This document shows, piece after piece, positions 8,567 to 16,656 of a stretch of DNA of 64,000 nt. The stretch comes from Nocardia sp. BSTN01 (lineage in GTDB: Bacteria > Actinomycetota > Actinomycetes > Mycobacteriales > Mycobacteriaceae). Each line of letters begins with the position of its first letter. The stretch's first letter is position 1. The position numbers were made by a program, and so were the translations under genes. The notes beneath the pieces are model-generated. The model was not told the DNA's origin, did no database searches, and saw only the letters and a list, made by a program, of their open reading frames with translations. The stretch lies in NCBI RefSeq assembly GCF_015354405.1, contig NZ_JADKYP010000037.1, positions 1-64,000 of the forward strand, given 5' to 3'.

Positions 8567-9787
8567 TTACGCAACACCTTCCGCACGCGCGGCGGCGGCC
8601 ACGGCCTCGGCGACCGCCGGCGCGACCCGAGGGTCGAGCGGGCTGGGGATGATCTTGTCGACCGAGAGCTCGTCGGCCACGACACCGAAGATGGCGTTGG
8701 CGGCCGCGACCTTCATGCCCTCGGTGATCCGGCGCGCACCGGCATCCAGCGCACCCTTGAACACGCCCGGGAAGGCGAGCACGTTGTTGATCTGGTTCGG
8801 GAAGTCGCTGCGGCCGGTCGCCACGATGGCGGCGTAGCGGTGCGCGACCTCCGGGTGGATCTCCGGGTCCGGGTTCGACATGGCGAACACGATCGACTCC
8901 GGGGCCATCGAGGCGATCAATTCCTCGGCGATGGTCCCGGCCGACAGGCCCAGGAACACATCCGCCCCGGCCAGCGCCTCGGCCGCACCGCCGGTGATGC
9001 CACGCGGGTTGGTGCGCGCGGCCAGATCGGCCTTCACCTCGTTGAGGTCCGCGCGGTCCCGGCTGACGATGCCCTTCGAGTCGAGCACCACCACATCCGA
9101 GACTCCGGCGGCCAGCAGGATGTTGGAGCAGGCCACACCCGCGGCGCCGGCGCCGGAGACGACCACCTTCAGGTCGGCGATATCGCGGCCCTGCACCTTG
9201 GCCGCACCGTTGAGCGCCGCCAGCACCACGATGGCGGTGCCGTGCTGGTCGTCGTGCATGACCGGGCAGTCCAGCGCCTCCACGACGCGCTTCTCGATCT
9301 CGAAGCAGCGCGGGGCGGAGATGTCCTCGAGGTTCACCGCGCCGAAGCTCGGCCGCAGGCGCACCAGGGTCTCCACGATCTCGTCGACATCCTTGGTGTC
9401 GAGCACGATCGGAATCGAGTCCAGCCCGGCGAACTTCTTGAACAGCGCGGCCTTGCCCTCCATGACCGGCAGCGACGCCCGCGGGCCGATATCACCCAGG
9501 CCGAGCACCGCGGTGCCGTCGCTCACCACGACCACCAGGCGGTCGGTCCACGTGTAGCGCTTGGCCAGCGCCTCGTCCTTGTGGATGGCGCGACTCACCT
9601 GCGCGACGCCCGGCGTGTACGCGATGGACAGATCCCGCTGGGTCTCCAGGGGTGAGGACAATTCCACCGAAAGTTTGCCACCGAGATGGCCGGCGAAAAT
9701 TTCCTCGTGCGTGATAGCGGACAGATCGGTCGTATCGGTTTCACGGCTCGCTGTAGTGGCATTCGGTGCGTCAGTCACAGATGACAC
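8567..9787 (-). CDS. Malic enzyme (malate dehydrogenase, oxaloacetate-decarboxylating), short type
   Basis: This is a 406-residue enzyme converting malate to pyruvate and CO2 with NAD(P) reduction, linking the TCA cycle to gluconeogenesis or lipid synthesis. The N-terminal malic domain has SIAYTPGVAQVS and GLGDIGPRASLPVMEGK. The active-site region includes VNLEDISAPRCFEIE and MHDDQHGTAIV (metal-binding Asp residues). The NAD(P)-binding domain has VVSGAGAAGVA and AMSNPDPEI. The length matches the compact bacterial form, not the long mitochondrial type. The GTG at 9787 has AGGAG 7 bases upstream. Cofactor preference cannot be decided from the sequence alone. It is transcribed as a single gene. 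Confidence 0.93.
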   Translation of the reverse strand: MSSVTDAPNATTASRETDTTDLSAITHEEIFAGHLGGKLSVELSSPLETQRDLSIAYTPGVAQVSRAIHKDEALAKRYTWTDRLVVVVSDGTAVLGLGDIGPRASLPVMEGKAALFKKFAGLDSIPIVLDTKDVDEIVETLVRLRPSFGAVNLEDISAPRCFEIEKRVVEALDCPVMHDDQHGTAIVVLAALNGAAKVQGRDIADLKVVVSGAGAAGVACSNILLAAGVSDVVVLDSKGIVSRDRADLNEVKADLAARTNPRGITGGAAEALAGADVFLGLSAGTIAEELIASMAPESIVFAMSNPDPEIHPEVAHRYAAIVATGRSDFPNQINNVLAFPGVFKGALDAGARRITEGMKVAAANAIFGVVADELSVDKIIPSPLDPRVAPAVAEAVAAAARAEGVA

Positions 9788-10315
9788 GATTTCACTCCTG
9801 CTCGGTCCGGGCTGAACCGGCTCACGGTTACCGCCGGGTTTTCGTATTGAAGGTCTTCGAAATTCGAACGATATGCGCCGACCGGGCGTTCACGCGGTCG
9901 CGCACAATCGTTTGCGCCTTTGCGGGCTTGCTTCTTTGCGATCTGGCCGCGCACGATCCGTCGAGCGAGATCCGGACGGGTGGTCCGGGCAAGGCTGCGG
10001 GGTGATCCGCGGATCGGAGCCGTGCGTCACGAACCGAAGGTCACCAACCGTCCCGGACCGGGCGGTGGCGTCGGCCGGGAATCCGCAACATTCTGCCAGT
10101 ACGAACAGGGAGTTGCAAAATCGCTCCTCGACCGGGGCACTGTCCGCTCGGATCCGGGGCCGGCCCGAGGCCGGGTGTCTACTGCCATCTTCCGAGGGTA
10201 GGGCCGCCGAATTACCTGCGCGTAAGGGGAAACTCGCCCGTGCTGGGAAGCAGCGGTGAACAGTCCCACCGGGACCCGGAACGCCGGTGTGAGCTCATGG
10301 CGCCCATCCGGCATG
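9788..10315. other. Intergenic region without recognised gene
   Basis: This 528-base stretch lies between malic enzyme and the flavoprotein gene. It presumably carries the malic enzyme promoter near 9800-9900. Short reading frames cross it on both strands, but none has a ribosome site, a recognisable domain or convincing codon use. I compared the segment near 10240-10300 with the cobalamin riboswitch core and found only a weak likeness. Confidence 0.5.
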
Positions 10316-11935
10316 TCACGCCGGGCGCACCCAGATCTCGTTCACGCCGCCGGTGAGCAGGCGGCGGCGCCAGTCTCGGGCCGGGCCGGGATGATCGGTG
10401 CGCCGATGCAGGCCCCGGGTTTCGGTGCGGGCCAGGGCGCTGTATTTCGTCCAGCGGGCCACCGCCAGCAAAGCCGCGGCCTGCCGGGCCCGGACCTGGT
10501 CGGGGCCGATGCCGCCGAGTCCGTATTCGGTGACCGGCCACATCGCGTCGAGTTCGGCGATGCTGTCGCGCAGACTGCCCGCACTGCGCCAGTAGCTGCG
10601 CCGCAGCGGCAGCGTATGTTCCTGCACCAGCCCGATCACCGCACGGGGGTCGATGTCGGCGCGCGCATCGGCCCCGGGGTGATGATTCAGCCCGGCCCCG
10701 GGAACCGGCCGCGCGTCCCCGATCCGGCCGCGACGGCGAGCGAACCGCGCCGCGCCCGATCCGGCCCACATCCCGGACGAGATCGCCCACCCGCCACCGT
10801 GCCCGTCGAAGCCGCCGACAGCGCCGGTGATCGGTTCCCGCGAGGCCACGTCGCCCGCGGCATACAGTCCGGGAACCGTTGTGGCGCAATCGAATCCGAT
10901 CAGCCTCACCCCGCCCGAACCACGCACGGTACCTTGCAGGACCGGACGCAGCCGCACCCGGCCGGACCGAGGATCTACCGACGAGGCACCGGCTCCGGCG
11001 GTCGCGGACACCGCCGTGGTTCCCGCGGGCGCCGCCGACGCCGGGCCGTACCGGACCGCGGGCCCCGGCGGAATATCGGCGTAGACCGCCTGTCCCTGCG
11101 CCAGCGCGGCGAGGGCCGTGGACCGGGCGGTGAAGTCGTCACCGCCGATGCGAGCCCCCGATTCGTCGTACAGGTCGGCGAACCGGGGCTCGCGCAGATC
11201 GCTCATCGTGGCGAGACCGTACGCGCCGGAGAACTCCATCCCCGACAGTTCGGTGCCCGCCTCCACCGCCATCAGCAGTCCCTCACCGGTGTCGACATCG
11301 GTTCCGGCGCCGCCGGCCAGGAATGCGCAGCCACCCGTCGCGAGCACCACCGCGCCCGCGCGGATCGTCCAGCCGCGGTAGCGGTCGTCGCCGGCCAGCC
11401 CACCGGCCCCGCACACCACACCGTCGCCATCGACCAGCAGATACAGCGCCGGATGATGGTCGACGACCTGCACACCCAACCGGAACAGGGTGCGTCGCAG
11501 CGCGGCCAGATACCGCCGGCCCTCGAGATGGACGCGCGTCGCGAGCCCGTCTCCGGCCTGCCGGTATCCCCAGCGCAGCAGATGGGCGATGCGGTGATGC
11601 GTTTCGCCGAGCACCCGGTCCATCCACTCCGGGTCACCGAGGTCGCCGCCGTGCGACAGACTCCGCACCAGAGCCCGCTCCCGATCCGGCCCCGGCGGGA
11701 TATCCCACAGTGCGACAACGCCTTTCGACGTCGGACCGCATTCCCCGCAGCGGCCCTTGTCGACCAGGATCACCCGCGCTCCGGCCGTCGCCGCCGTCAA
11801 CGCCGCCCAGGCGCCCGCCGGACCGCCGCCCACCACGAGCACATCGGCGGACGCCTCCGCCGCGATCTCGGATTCCGCGCGGATAGTGGACCGGCTACGC
11901 ACGCTCACAAAGGAAAATATTCGGCCACAATTCAT
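10316..11935 (-). CDS. FAD-dependent oxidoreductase, fumarate reductase/APS-reductase-alpha-like
   Basis: This is a 539-residue flavoprotein. The N-terminal Rossmann motif is VLVVGGGPAGAWAA with the acidic ribose-binding end at VILVDKG. The middle has VVLATGG and the substrate-domain segment MEFSGAYGLA. The late FAD-binding section is GLYAAGDVASREPITGAVGGFDG, and the C-terminus has the capping helices with TRGLHRRTDHPG. This architecture is shared by succinate dehydrogenase/fumarate reductase flavoproteins, aspartate oxidase and APS reductase alpha. In this protein the usual partner iron-sulfur gene is not adjacent, so the electron acceptor and substrate are undefined. The start at 11935 (ATG) lacks a strong ribosome site; in-frame GTG codons follow within 12 residues. 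Confidence 0.75.
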   Translation of the reverse strand: MNCGRIFSFVSVRSRSTIRAESEIAAEASADVLVVGGGPAGAWAALTAATAGARVILVDKGRCGECGPTSKGVVALWDIPPGPDRERALVRSLSHGGDLGDPEWMDRVLGETHHRIAHLLRWGYRQAGDGLATRVHLEGRRYLAALRRTLFRLGVQVVDHHPALYLLVDGDGVVCGAGGLAGDDRYRGWTIRAGAVVLATGGCAFLAGGAGTDVDTGEGLLMAVEAGTELSGMEFSGAYGLATMSDLREPRFADLYDESGARIGGDDFTARSTALAALAQGQAVYADIPPGPAVRYGPASAAPAGTTAVSATAGAGASSVDPRSGRVRLRPVLQGTVRGSGGVRLIGFDCATTVPGLYAAGDVASREPITGAVGGFDGHGGGWAISSGMWAGSGAARFARRRGRIGDARPVPGAGLNHHPGADARADIDPRAVIGLVQEHTLPLRRSYWRSAGSLRDSIAELDAMWPVTEYGLGGIGPDQVRARQAAALLAVARWTKYSALARTETRGLHRRTDHPGPARDWRRRLLTGGVNEIWVRPA

Positions 11936-11959
11936 CCGGCCGCAACTGTTACGCGGAAT

Positions 11960-12226
11960 CTAATTCCACCATTGCGTAACCAATAGGTAACCCGCCGCCA
12001 CAAAGACGACCAGCGATCCGAAAAACGCCGGAATTCCCCGACGTCGGTCGGAAAAAATTTGCGCGCCGAGTGCAAGCACCGCCATTCCGATATGCCAGCC
12101 GACACTGCTCGCACCCGGTCCCGGAAATCCGCGCCGCACCCCGAGGACCGCCGCGACGAGGACGACCGCGGCGAGCACCACCAGTCCGGCGGCCACGGTT
12201 CCGCTGAGCGCCCGCACGACTCTCAC
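11960..12226 (-). CDS. Small membrane protein, three predicted helices
   Basis: This is an 88-residue hydrophobic protein with segments LVVLAAVVLVAAVLG, GWHIGMAVLALGAQIF and FFGSLVVFVAAGYLLV, and a short basic loop (SDRRRG). The GTG start at 12226 overlaps the TGA of the upstream PHP gene as GTGA, indicating translational coupling. I therefore prefer it to the longer frame from 12295. No family is recognised. It probably sits in the cytoplasmic membrane, with unknown function. Confidence 0.6.
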   Translation of the reverse strand: MRVVRALSGTVAAGLVVLAAVVLVAAVLGVRRGFPGPGASSVGWHIGMAVLALGAQIFSDRRRGIPAFFGSLVVFVAAGYLLVTQWWN

Positions 12227-13086
12227 GAGGCGATCACCGCGACCCCGCTCGCCTTCTCGGCCAGACGCTCGAATTGTTCTGCGTCCGTGGTGCATTCACC
12301 CAGACCCACCGGTTTGTCGGCGCCGTGATAGTCCGAGGATCCGGTGCCGATGAGGTCCAGTTCGCGTGCCAGTTCGCGCAGCACCGCCCGGTCGGCCGGA
12401 GTGTGATCGGGGTGATCGATCTCGAGTCCACCCAGCCCGTGCCCGGCCAGATCGCGGATGTCGTCGATCGCCAGCAGCCGCCCGCGGGTGCGGGCACGCG
12501 CGTGCGCGACCACGGTCACGCCACCGGCCGCCGCCACCATCTTCACCGCCTGCCGCAACGGGGTGTCGGCCTTCTCGACGTAGTAGCGGCCGCGGGGTGC
12601 GAGCAGATCCTCGAAGGCCGCGCCGACCGTCGGGACCACACCGGCCTCGACGAGCGCTCGCGCCAGATGGGGCCGTCCCGCCGCCGGGCCCGCGGCCGCG
12701 AGGACCGCGTCCGGATCGATCGGCAGGCCGTCGGCCACCATGAGATCGGCCATCGCACGCACCCGCGACACCCGTTCGGTGCGTAACCGCTCACGTTCGG
12801 CGGCGAAGGCGGCATCGGCCGGGTCGAACAGATAGGCCAGCAGATGCACCGGCACCGGCCAGCCGTCCTCTCCCATGCCGACGCAGGACATCTCCATCCC
12901 GCGCACCAGGCGCAGCCCCGCCGGCAGCGCGGCGACCGCCTCGTCCCAACCGGAGGTGGTGTCGTGATCGGTGATCGCCACCACGTCCAGCCCCGCCGCG
13001 GCGGCCGCGCGCATCAGATCGCCGGGAGAATCGGTGCCGTCGGATGCGGTCGAATGGGTGTGGAGGTCGATGCGCACGCGTTCCAT
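12223..13086 (-). CDS. PHP-domain phosphoesterase
   Basis: This is a 287-residue metal-dependent hydrolase of the PHP family (YciV/RNase AM type). The first metal-binding motif RIDLHTHSTASDGT is at the N-terminus, VAITDHDTT follows, and late motifs include VVAHARA and GSSDYHGADK. Members hydrolyse 3',5'-nucleoside bisphosphates (pAp) or trim RNA 5' ends with three metal ions held by His/Asp/Glu. All the expected His/Asp positions are visible. The specific substrate is inferred. The ATG at 13086 is preferred over a TTG nine bases upstream. It is divergent from corA, with only 23 bases between start codons, so the two promoters must overlap each other's 5' ends. Confidence 0.85.
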   Translation of the reverse strand: MERVRIDLHTHSTASDGTDSPGDLMRAAAAAGLDVVAITDHDTTSGWDEAVAALPAGLRLVRGMEMSCVGMGEDGWPVPVHLLAYLFDPADAAFAAERERLRTERVSRVRAMADLMVADGLPIDPDAVLAAAGPAAGRPHLARALVEAGVVPTVGAAFEDLLAPRGRYYVEKADTPLRQAVKMVAAAGGVTVVAHARARTRGRLLAIDDIRDLAGHGLGGLEIDHPDHTPADRAVLRELARELDLIGTGSSDYHGADKPVGLGECTTDAEQFERLAEKASGVAVIAS

Positions 13087-13096
13087 CTTGCCCAAC

Positions 13097-13102
13097 TAGC
13101 AT
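13097..13102 (+). promoter_or_regulatory. -10 element of corA (leaderless)
   Basis: TAGCAT matches the actinobacterial TANNNT -10 consensus and ends 7 bases before the GTG of corA, so transcription should begin at or next to the start codon. The GTG has only a weak SD. Confidence 0.5.
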
Positions 13103-13109
13103 CCGGGAC

Positions 13110-14192
13110 GTGCCCTCGATACCGCCGTTTCCCCCGTTCCGTGGCTCCGGGAGGTCGCGGCGCGGGCCGCAGCTGCCCCGGATCCCGGTTCCCACCGCCC
13201 GCGCGATCGTCGACTGCGGCATCTATATCGACGGCCATCGGCAGTCCGGGCATGTGACCCCGGCGGCCGCGCTGGCGCAGGTACGCGAGCGCGGTGACGG
13301 CTACGTCTGGGTGGGTATGCACGCTCCCGACGCGGACCAGATGGCCGAGGTGGCCGAGATCTTCGGCCTGCACGAACTCGCGGTCGAAGATGCCGTGCAC
13401 GCACATCAGCGCCCCAAACTCGAACGTTACGACGACACCCTGTTCCTGGTATTGCGCACCGTGAAATACCTCGAACACGACCCCAATTCGGTCAGCGAGA
13501 TCGTGCAGACCGGCGAGATCATGATCTTCGTGGGCGCGAATTTCGTGGTCACCGTCCGGCACGGCGAGCACACCGCGCTCAAGGTGGTCCGCGAGGAGAT
13601 GGAGAAGCATCCCGAACGCCTCGCGCTGGGACCGGAGGCGGTCCTGCACGCCGTCGCCGACCACGTGGTGGATTCGTATCTGCTGGTGACCCAGTCGGTC
13701 GAAGACGATGTGGAGGGGATGGAGGAAGAGGTCTTCACCCCGCGCAGCCGGCTCACCATCGAGGCCATCTATCAGCTCAAGCGCGAGGTGGTGGAGTTGC
13801 GCCGGGCGGTCAACCCGCTGGCGCTGCCGCTGCAGGTGCTCAGCCGCAGTTCGGAACTGCCGATGCCGAAGGAGATCCGCCGCTACCTTCGGGACGTCGC
13901 CGACCACCACACCGCGGTCGCCGAACGGATCAGCGATTTCGACGAGGCGCTCAGCGCGCTGATCAACGCGGCGCTGGCGAAGGTCAGCGTCCAGCAGAAC
14001 ACCGATATGCGCAAGATCTCGGCCTGGGCCGCGATGGCCGCGGTGCCCACCATGATCGCCGGGATCTACGGCATGAATTTCACCCATATGCCGGAGCTGT
14101 CGTGGACCTACGGCTACGGGATGGTGTGGGTCGTGATCCTGGTCATCTGCGGCGCGCTGTTCGTCGCGCTGCGGCGCAACAAATGGTTGTGA
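13110..14192 (+). CDS. corA: CorA-type magnesium/cobalt channel
   Basis: This is a 360-residue divalent cation channel (Mg2+, Co2+). A large cytosolic alpha/beta domain (to about residue 290, including FGLHELAVEDAV and YDDTLFLVLRTVKY) precedes a long coiled stalk and two C-terminal membrane helices. The selectivity signature YGMNFTHMPE lies between the helices, as required in the CorA family, and the C-terminus is basic (RRNKWL). The protein acts as a pentamer in the cytoplasmic membrane. A GTG at 13110 fits the leaderless promoter. It ends 3 bases before the stop of the convergent SUFU-domain gene. Confidence 0.93.
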   Translation: MPSIPPFPPFRGSGRSRRGPQLPRIPVPTARAIVDCGIYIDGHRQSGHVTPAAALAQVRERGDGYVWVGMHAPDADQMAEVAEIFGLHELAVEDAVHAHQRPKLERYDDTLFLVLRTVKYLEHDPNSVSEIVQTGEIMIFVGANFVVTVRHGEHTALKVVREEMEKHPERLALGPEAVLHAVADHVVDSYLLVTQSVEDDVEGMEEEVFTPRSRLTIEAIYQLKREVVELRRAVNPLALPLQVLSRSSELPMPKEIRRYLRDVADHHTAVAERISDFDEALSALINAALAKVSVQQNTDMRKISAWAAMAAVPTMIAGIYGMNFTHMPELSWTYGYGMVWVVILVICGALFVALRRNKWL

Positions 14193-14195
14193 GGA

Positions 14196-14795
14196 TTACA
14201 GATTCGCGGCGGCCCGGTGCGGATCCCGGATGTCGATCGCCGCTTCGGTCCACGCGTCCCGCAGCGCCGCGGCGCCGCGCACTCGCACCCACGCCGCCTC
14301 GGTAGCGGTGATCGGCGCGACCGACAGGAATCGCACCGGATCGGCGGGCTCCGGCAGGGGGACCTCGGCGATATCCGCCTCACCCAGTAGCACCGCGGTG
14401 AAGGGGGCGTTGTGCCACAACGGCTCTCCCAGGTCGAGCAGCGCATCCGGTTGCAGCACAACGCCTTCCACCGCCGGAGCGGCGATCAGCACACCGAGTC
14501 CGCGCGGCAGCCCCGCCTGGGCGCCGGCGCCGCCGCGCAGCGTCAGCACCAATTCGGCGCGCGGGCCGCGCACGGGGTCGGCCAGGGCCGCCGCGGAATC
14601 GGTCATCGGATGCCGGGAGCCACCGAGGGTGACGTAGTGCACGAATTCGCCGTCGGGGATGCGCAGGATGTCGATCGGTTCCAGGCCGAGGAAGGTCACC
14701 GACGCGGAGTCGAAGCGCGTGCCGTCGAATCCCGACCCCGTCCGGGGAATGCCGAAATGCGTCAGTACCGCGGACCGCACCTGATCGAGTTCCAT
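14196..14795 (-). CDS. Suppressor-of-fused (SUFU)-domain protein
   Basis: This is a 199-residue protein resembling bacterial SUFU-like domain proteins, an alpha/beta fold named for the eukaryotic Hedgehog regulator but of unknown role in bacteria. Visible features include FVHYVTLGGSRHPM, AELVLTLRGG and PFTAVLLGEADIAEVPLPEP, followed by a C-terminal part (TEAAWVRVRGA) typical of this family. No signal peptide or membrane segment is present, so it is cytosolic. It is followed by no gene in its direction before corA. Assignment is by pattern recognition and is moderately secure. Confidence 0.6.
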   Translation of the reverse strand: MELDQVRSAVLTHFGIPRTGSGFDGTRFDSASVTFLGLEPIDILRIPDGEFVHYVTLGGSRHPMTDSAAALADPVRGPRAELVLTLRGGAGAQAGLPRGLGVLIAAPAVEGVVLQPDALLDLGEPLWHNAPFTAVLLGEADIAEVPLPEPADPVRFLSVAPITATEAAWVRVRGAAALRDAWTEAAIDIRDPHRAAANL

Positions 14796-14817
14796 AGCCC
14801 TAGAGCGTGCCAGAGCC

Positions 14818-15309
14818 CTACAGCGCCAGGCGCGCCAGCATATCCCGCGCCTGTTCGGCGACCTTCGGATCGCACAGCACGTCGTAGCGTCCGGCGACCA
14901 ACTGCATGGTGGAGGCGAAGTCGCGGGTGCCGCGGGTGGCGGCGTACGGGATCACCGCCGAGATGAGCCCGAAGATGATGCCGCCGACCAGGCCGACCAC
15001 CAGCGGCCCGATCACTCCGCCCGTGGTGAACAGGCTCAGCAGCAACCCCAGGAACAGGCCCAGCCAGGCGCCCGAAACCATACCGCCGCCAATGACTTTG
15101 CCCCACGTGAGCCGGCCCAGCACTCGTTCGACCTGCATCAGGTCGACACCCACGATGGTCATGTTCTCCACCGGGAACTGGTTGTCGGCCAGATAGTCGA
15201 CCGCCCGCTGTGCCTCGGCGTAGGTCGGATAGGAGGCGACCGGCCACCCCGACGGCGGCGTCGGCAAGCCGGGCCGATTGCGATTCGGACTACCCAACGG
15301 ATTGGTCAT
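14818..15309 (-). CDS. General-stress-protein-type membrane protein (GSP17M-like, Rv1234-like)
   Basis: This 163-residue protein has an N-terminal domain (VASYPTYAEAQRAVDYLADN, then VENMTIVGVDL) that recalls the GSP17M general stress protein fold. It is followed by two long glycine-rich hydrophobic helices (SGAWLGLFLGLLLSLFT and GPLVVGLVGGIIFGLISAV) and a short cytosolic tail. The architecture and position beside the CorA and MgtE-type genes correspond to Rv1234 in mycobacteria. Function is unknown; a stress-related membrane role is a family-level guess. It ends 22 bases before the SUFU-domain gene and may share its transcript. Confidence 0.65.
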   Translation of the reverse strand: MTNPLGSPNRNRPGLPTPPSGWPVASYPTYAEAQRAVDYLADNQFPVENMTIVGVDLMQVERVLGRLTWGKVIGGGMVSGAWLGLFLGLLLSLFTTGGVIGPLVVGLVGGIIFGLISAVIPYAATRGTRDFASTMQLVAGRYDVLCDPKVAEQARDMLARLAL

Positions 15310-15423
15310 AACTCTCGCATCCTAGGTCGATATCGCCGTCGCGGCTGGATGCGCCGACTCAACGGCGCACCGCGTGTCCGATTTTACCGGCGCGACGGGC
15401 CGCCGGAATTCGTGCCGCTGCGG

Positions 15424-15819
15424 TCACAGCGTGTACGCGAGGGTGAGCACCTCACGCTGAGCTTCGTGGGCACGACCGCGAATTCCGGCGAGTTCTCCCG
15501 TGCCCGACCCCGGAACGATGGATCCGAAACTGCTCAGGTCCGTTCCGTCCGCCAGGCCGCCATGCTGAATCACGAAGGTGCCGGTGCGACCGTCGAGCGT
15601 TCCCTCGACTCGTTCCGAGGCGACGTAACCTCCGCCCGCCTCGCCCTGGGCGGTCAGGACGTGCACCACACCGGTTCCCTCGATCTCGCCGTGGTAGCGC
15701 TTGCGAATGGTGACCCGGGTCAGTTTCGGCCCCGCGGCGGGTTCGTCGTAGGCGATTTCGTCGAATTCGACGATCTCGAACGTCGCTTCGATCGCGCGTT
15801 CGGTTTCCTGGCTGGTCAT
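15424..15819 (-). CDS. DUF3224-domain protein
   Basis: This is a 131-residue cytosolic beta-barrel-like protein. The sections TRVTIRKRYHGEIEGTG, SERVEGTLDGRTGTFVIQH and the terminal GSGTGELAGIRGRA follow the DUF3224 pattern (an allene-oxide-cyclase-like fold, no known reaction). The ATG at 15819 has GAGGAG 6 bases upstream; a longer frame from 15855 has no such support. It lies alone downstream of the broken dehydratase gene. No function can be given. Confidence 0.7.
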   Translation of the reverse strand: MTSQETERAIEATFEIVEFDEIAYDEPAAGPKLTRVTIRKRYHGEIEGTGVVHVLTAQGEAGGGYVASERVEGTLDGRTGTFVIQHGGLADGTDLSSFGSIVPGSGTGELAGIRGRAHEAQREVLTLAYTL

Positions 15820-15912
15820 ATGCCGCTCCTCGCTGTCGCCGGTTCGACGTGGCAACCTACCCGCCGTGCCGGACGAGCGGCGGCCGCCGGCAACCGACCT
15901 GCGAAAACCCGG

Positions 15913-16539
15913 CTACCCCAGGCGGACCTCCGCGGTGGCGAGGCCGAAGATCTTGCGACCGGCCGACTTCGCGACGATGACGACGACCGCGGTATCGCGC
16001 CCGCGATACCCGAGTCGATGTCCTCCCCGGTGACACCGAGCGGTCGTGTGCATCACATGGACGACCTCGTCGAACGGATCGGTGAAGGTGTTGGTGACGG
16101 TGATCAGATCCTTGCCGGCGATGGCGCGCACCGCGCTGACCTCGACATCGCTCACGAGGCGTCGCCGGCCACCACCGGCCGATGGAACTCGAAGACCTGA
16201 TCGGTCTGCACGTACACGTCGTAGCCCGTGATGACGCGTTCGAACAGCCGGCGATTGGCCAGCATCGCGGGAATCGACAGGAAGGTCGGCGGCGCGACCA
16301 CCGCGCCGTAGCCGTACTCCGCCGCGTCGGCCTCCCGCGTGCACCGACCCGTAATCCTGTACGGCGCGGGCGTACTCGCGGATCTTCTCCCGCCCGACCT
16401 CGTAGTAGTCCTCGGCACGGTAGGCATATCCCAGCAGCGACCGCGTGTAGGCCGCCGCATCCGCGGTCGCCTCGCCCGCGCTCGCCTGGTCCACGCTCGC
16501 CTGGTCCACGGTTGCCTGGTCCACGGTTGCCTCGGACAA
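15913..16539 (-). pseudogene. Frameshifted FAS1-like/HadA-type hydroxyacyl dehydratase
   Basis: The intact family member would be a hotdog-fold (3R)-hydroxyacyl-ACP dehydratase like HadA (about 158 residues). Its pieces occur in different frames. YYEVGREKIREYARAVQDYG is in the starting frame. EADAAEYGYGAVVAPPTFLS and VDQVFEFHRPVVAGD-like text (here TDQVFEFHRPVVAGD) are in a second frame. SDVEVSAVRAIAGKDLITVT is back in the first. A third shift would give GVTGEDIDSG near 16030. The breaks fall near 16340 (one extra base), 16160 (one missing) and 16035. The TTG start at 16539 has GAGGAG 6 bases upstream. Either the gene is decaying or the assembly has local errors. The single open frame through the locus is not a believable dehydratase. 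Confidence 0.7.
16481..16525. repeat. Three tandem 15-base repeats in dehydratase leader
   Basis: Three consecutive 15-base units (first two identical, CTCGCCTGGTCCACG; the third beginning GTTG) encode repeated five-residue VDQA(S/T) steps just after the start codon of the broken dehydratase. The repeat sits in a disordered leader that is absent from typical HadA proteins. Confidence 0.8.
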
Positions 16540-16656
16540 GCCACACTCCTCAACGCTCGGCGGCGGAGCCTAAGCACGCCGGAACCACCGAGGGCCGGAT
16601 TCGCCCGCCGTTCAAGAGGTTTCACGAGTAACGGGGCAACCGATTGTGAGTTGTCG

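Noticed and set aside
9873-10259. Plus-strand ORFs in the malic enzyme upstream gap
   Set aside because: Composition is unlike coding sequence of this genome and there is no ribosome site, promoter or domain.
10240-10300. Possible cobalamin riboswitch (GGAACGCCGGTGTGAG segment)
   Set aside because: Only one short stretch resembles the riboswitch core; the rest of the conserved blocks and an appropriate downstream gene on the same strand are missing.
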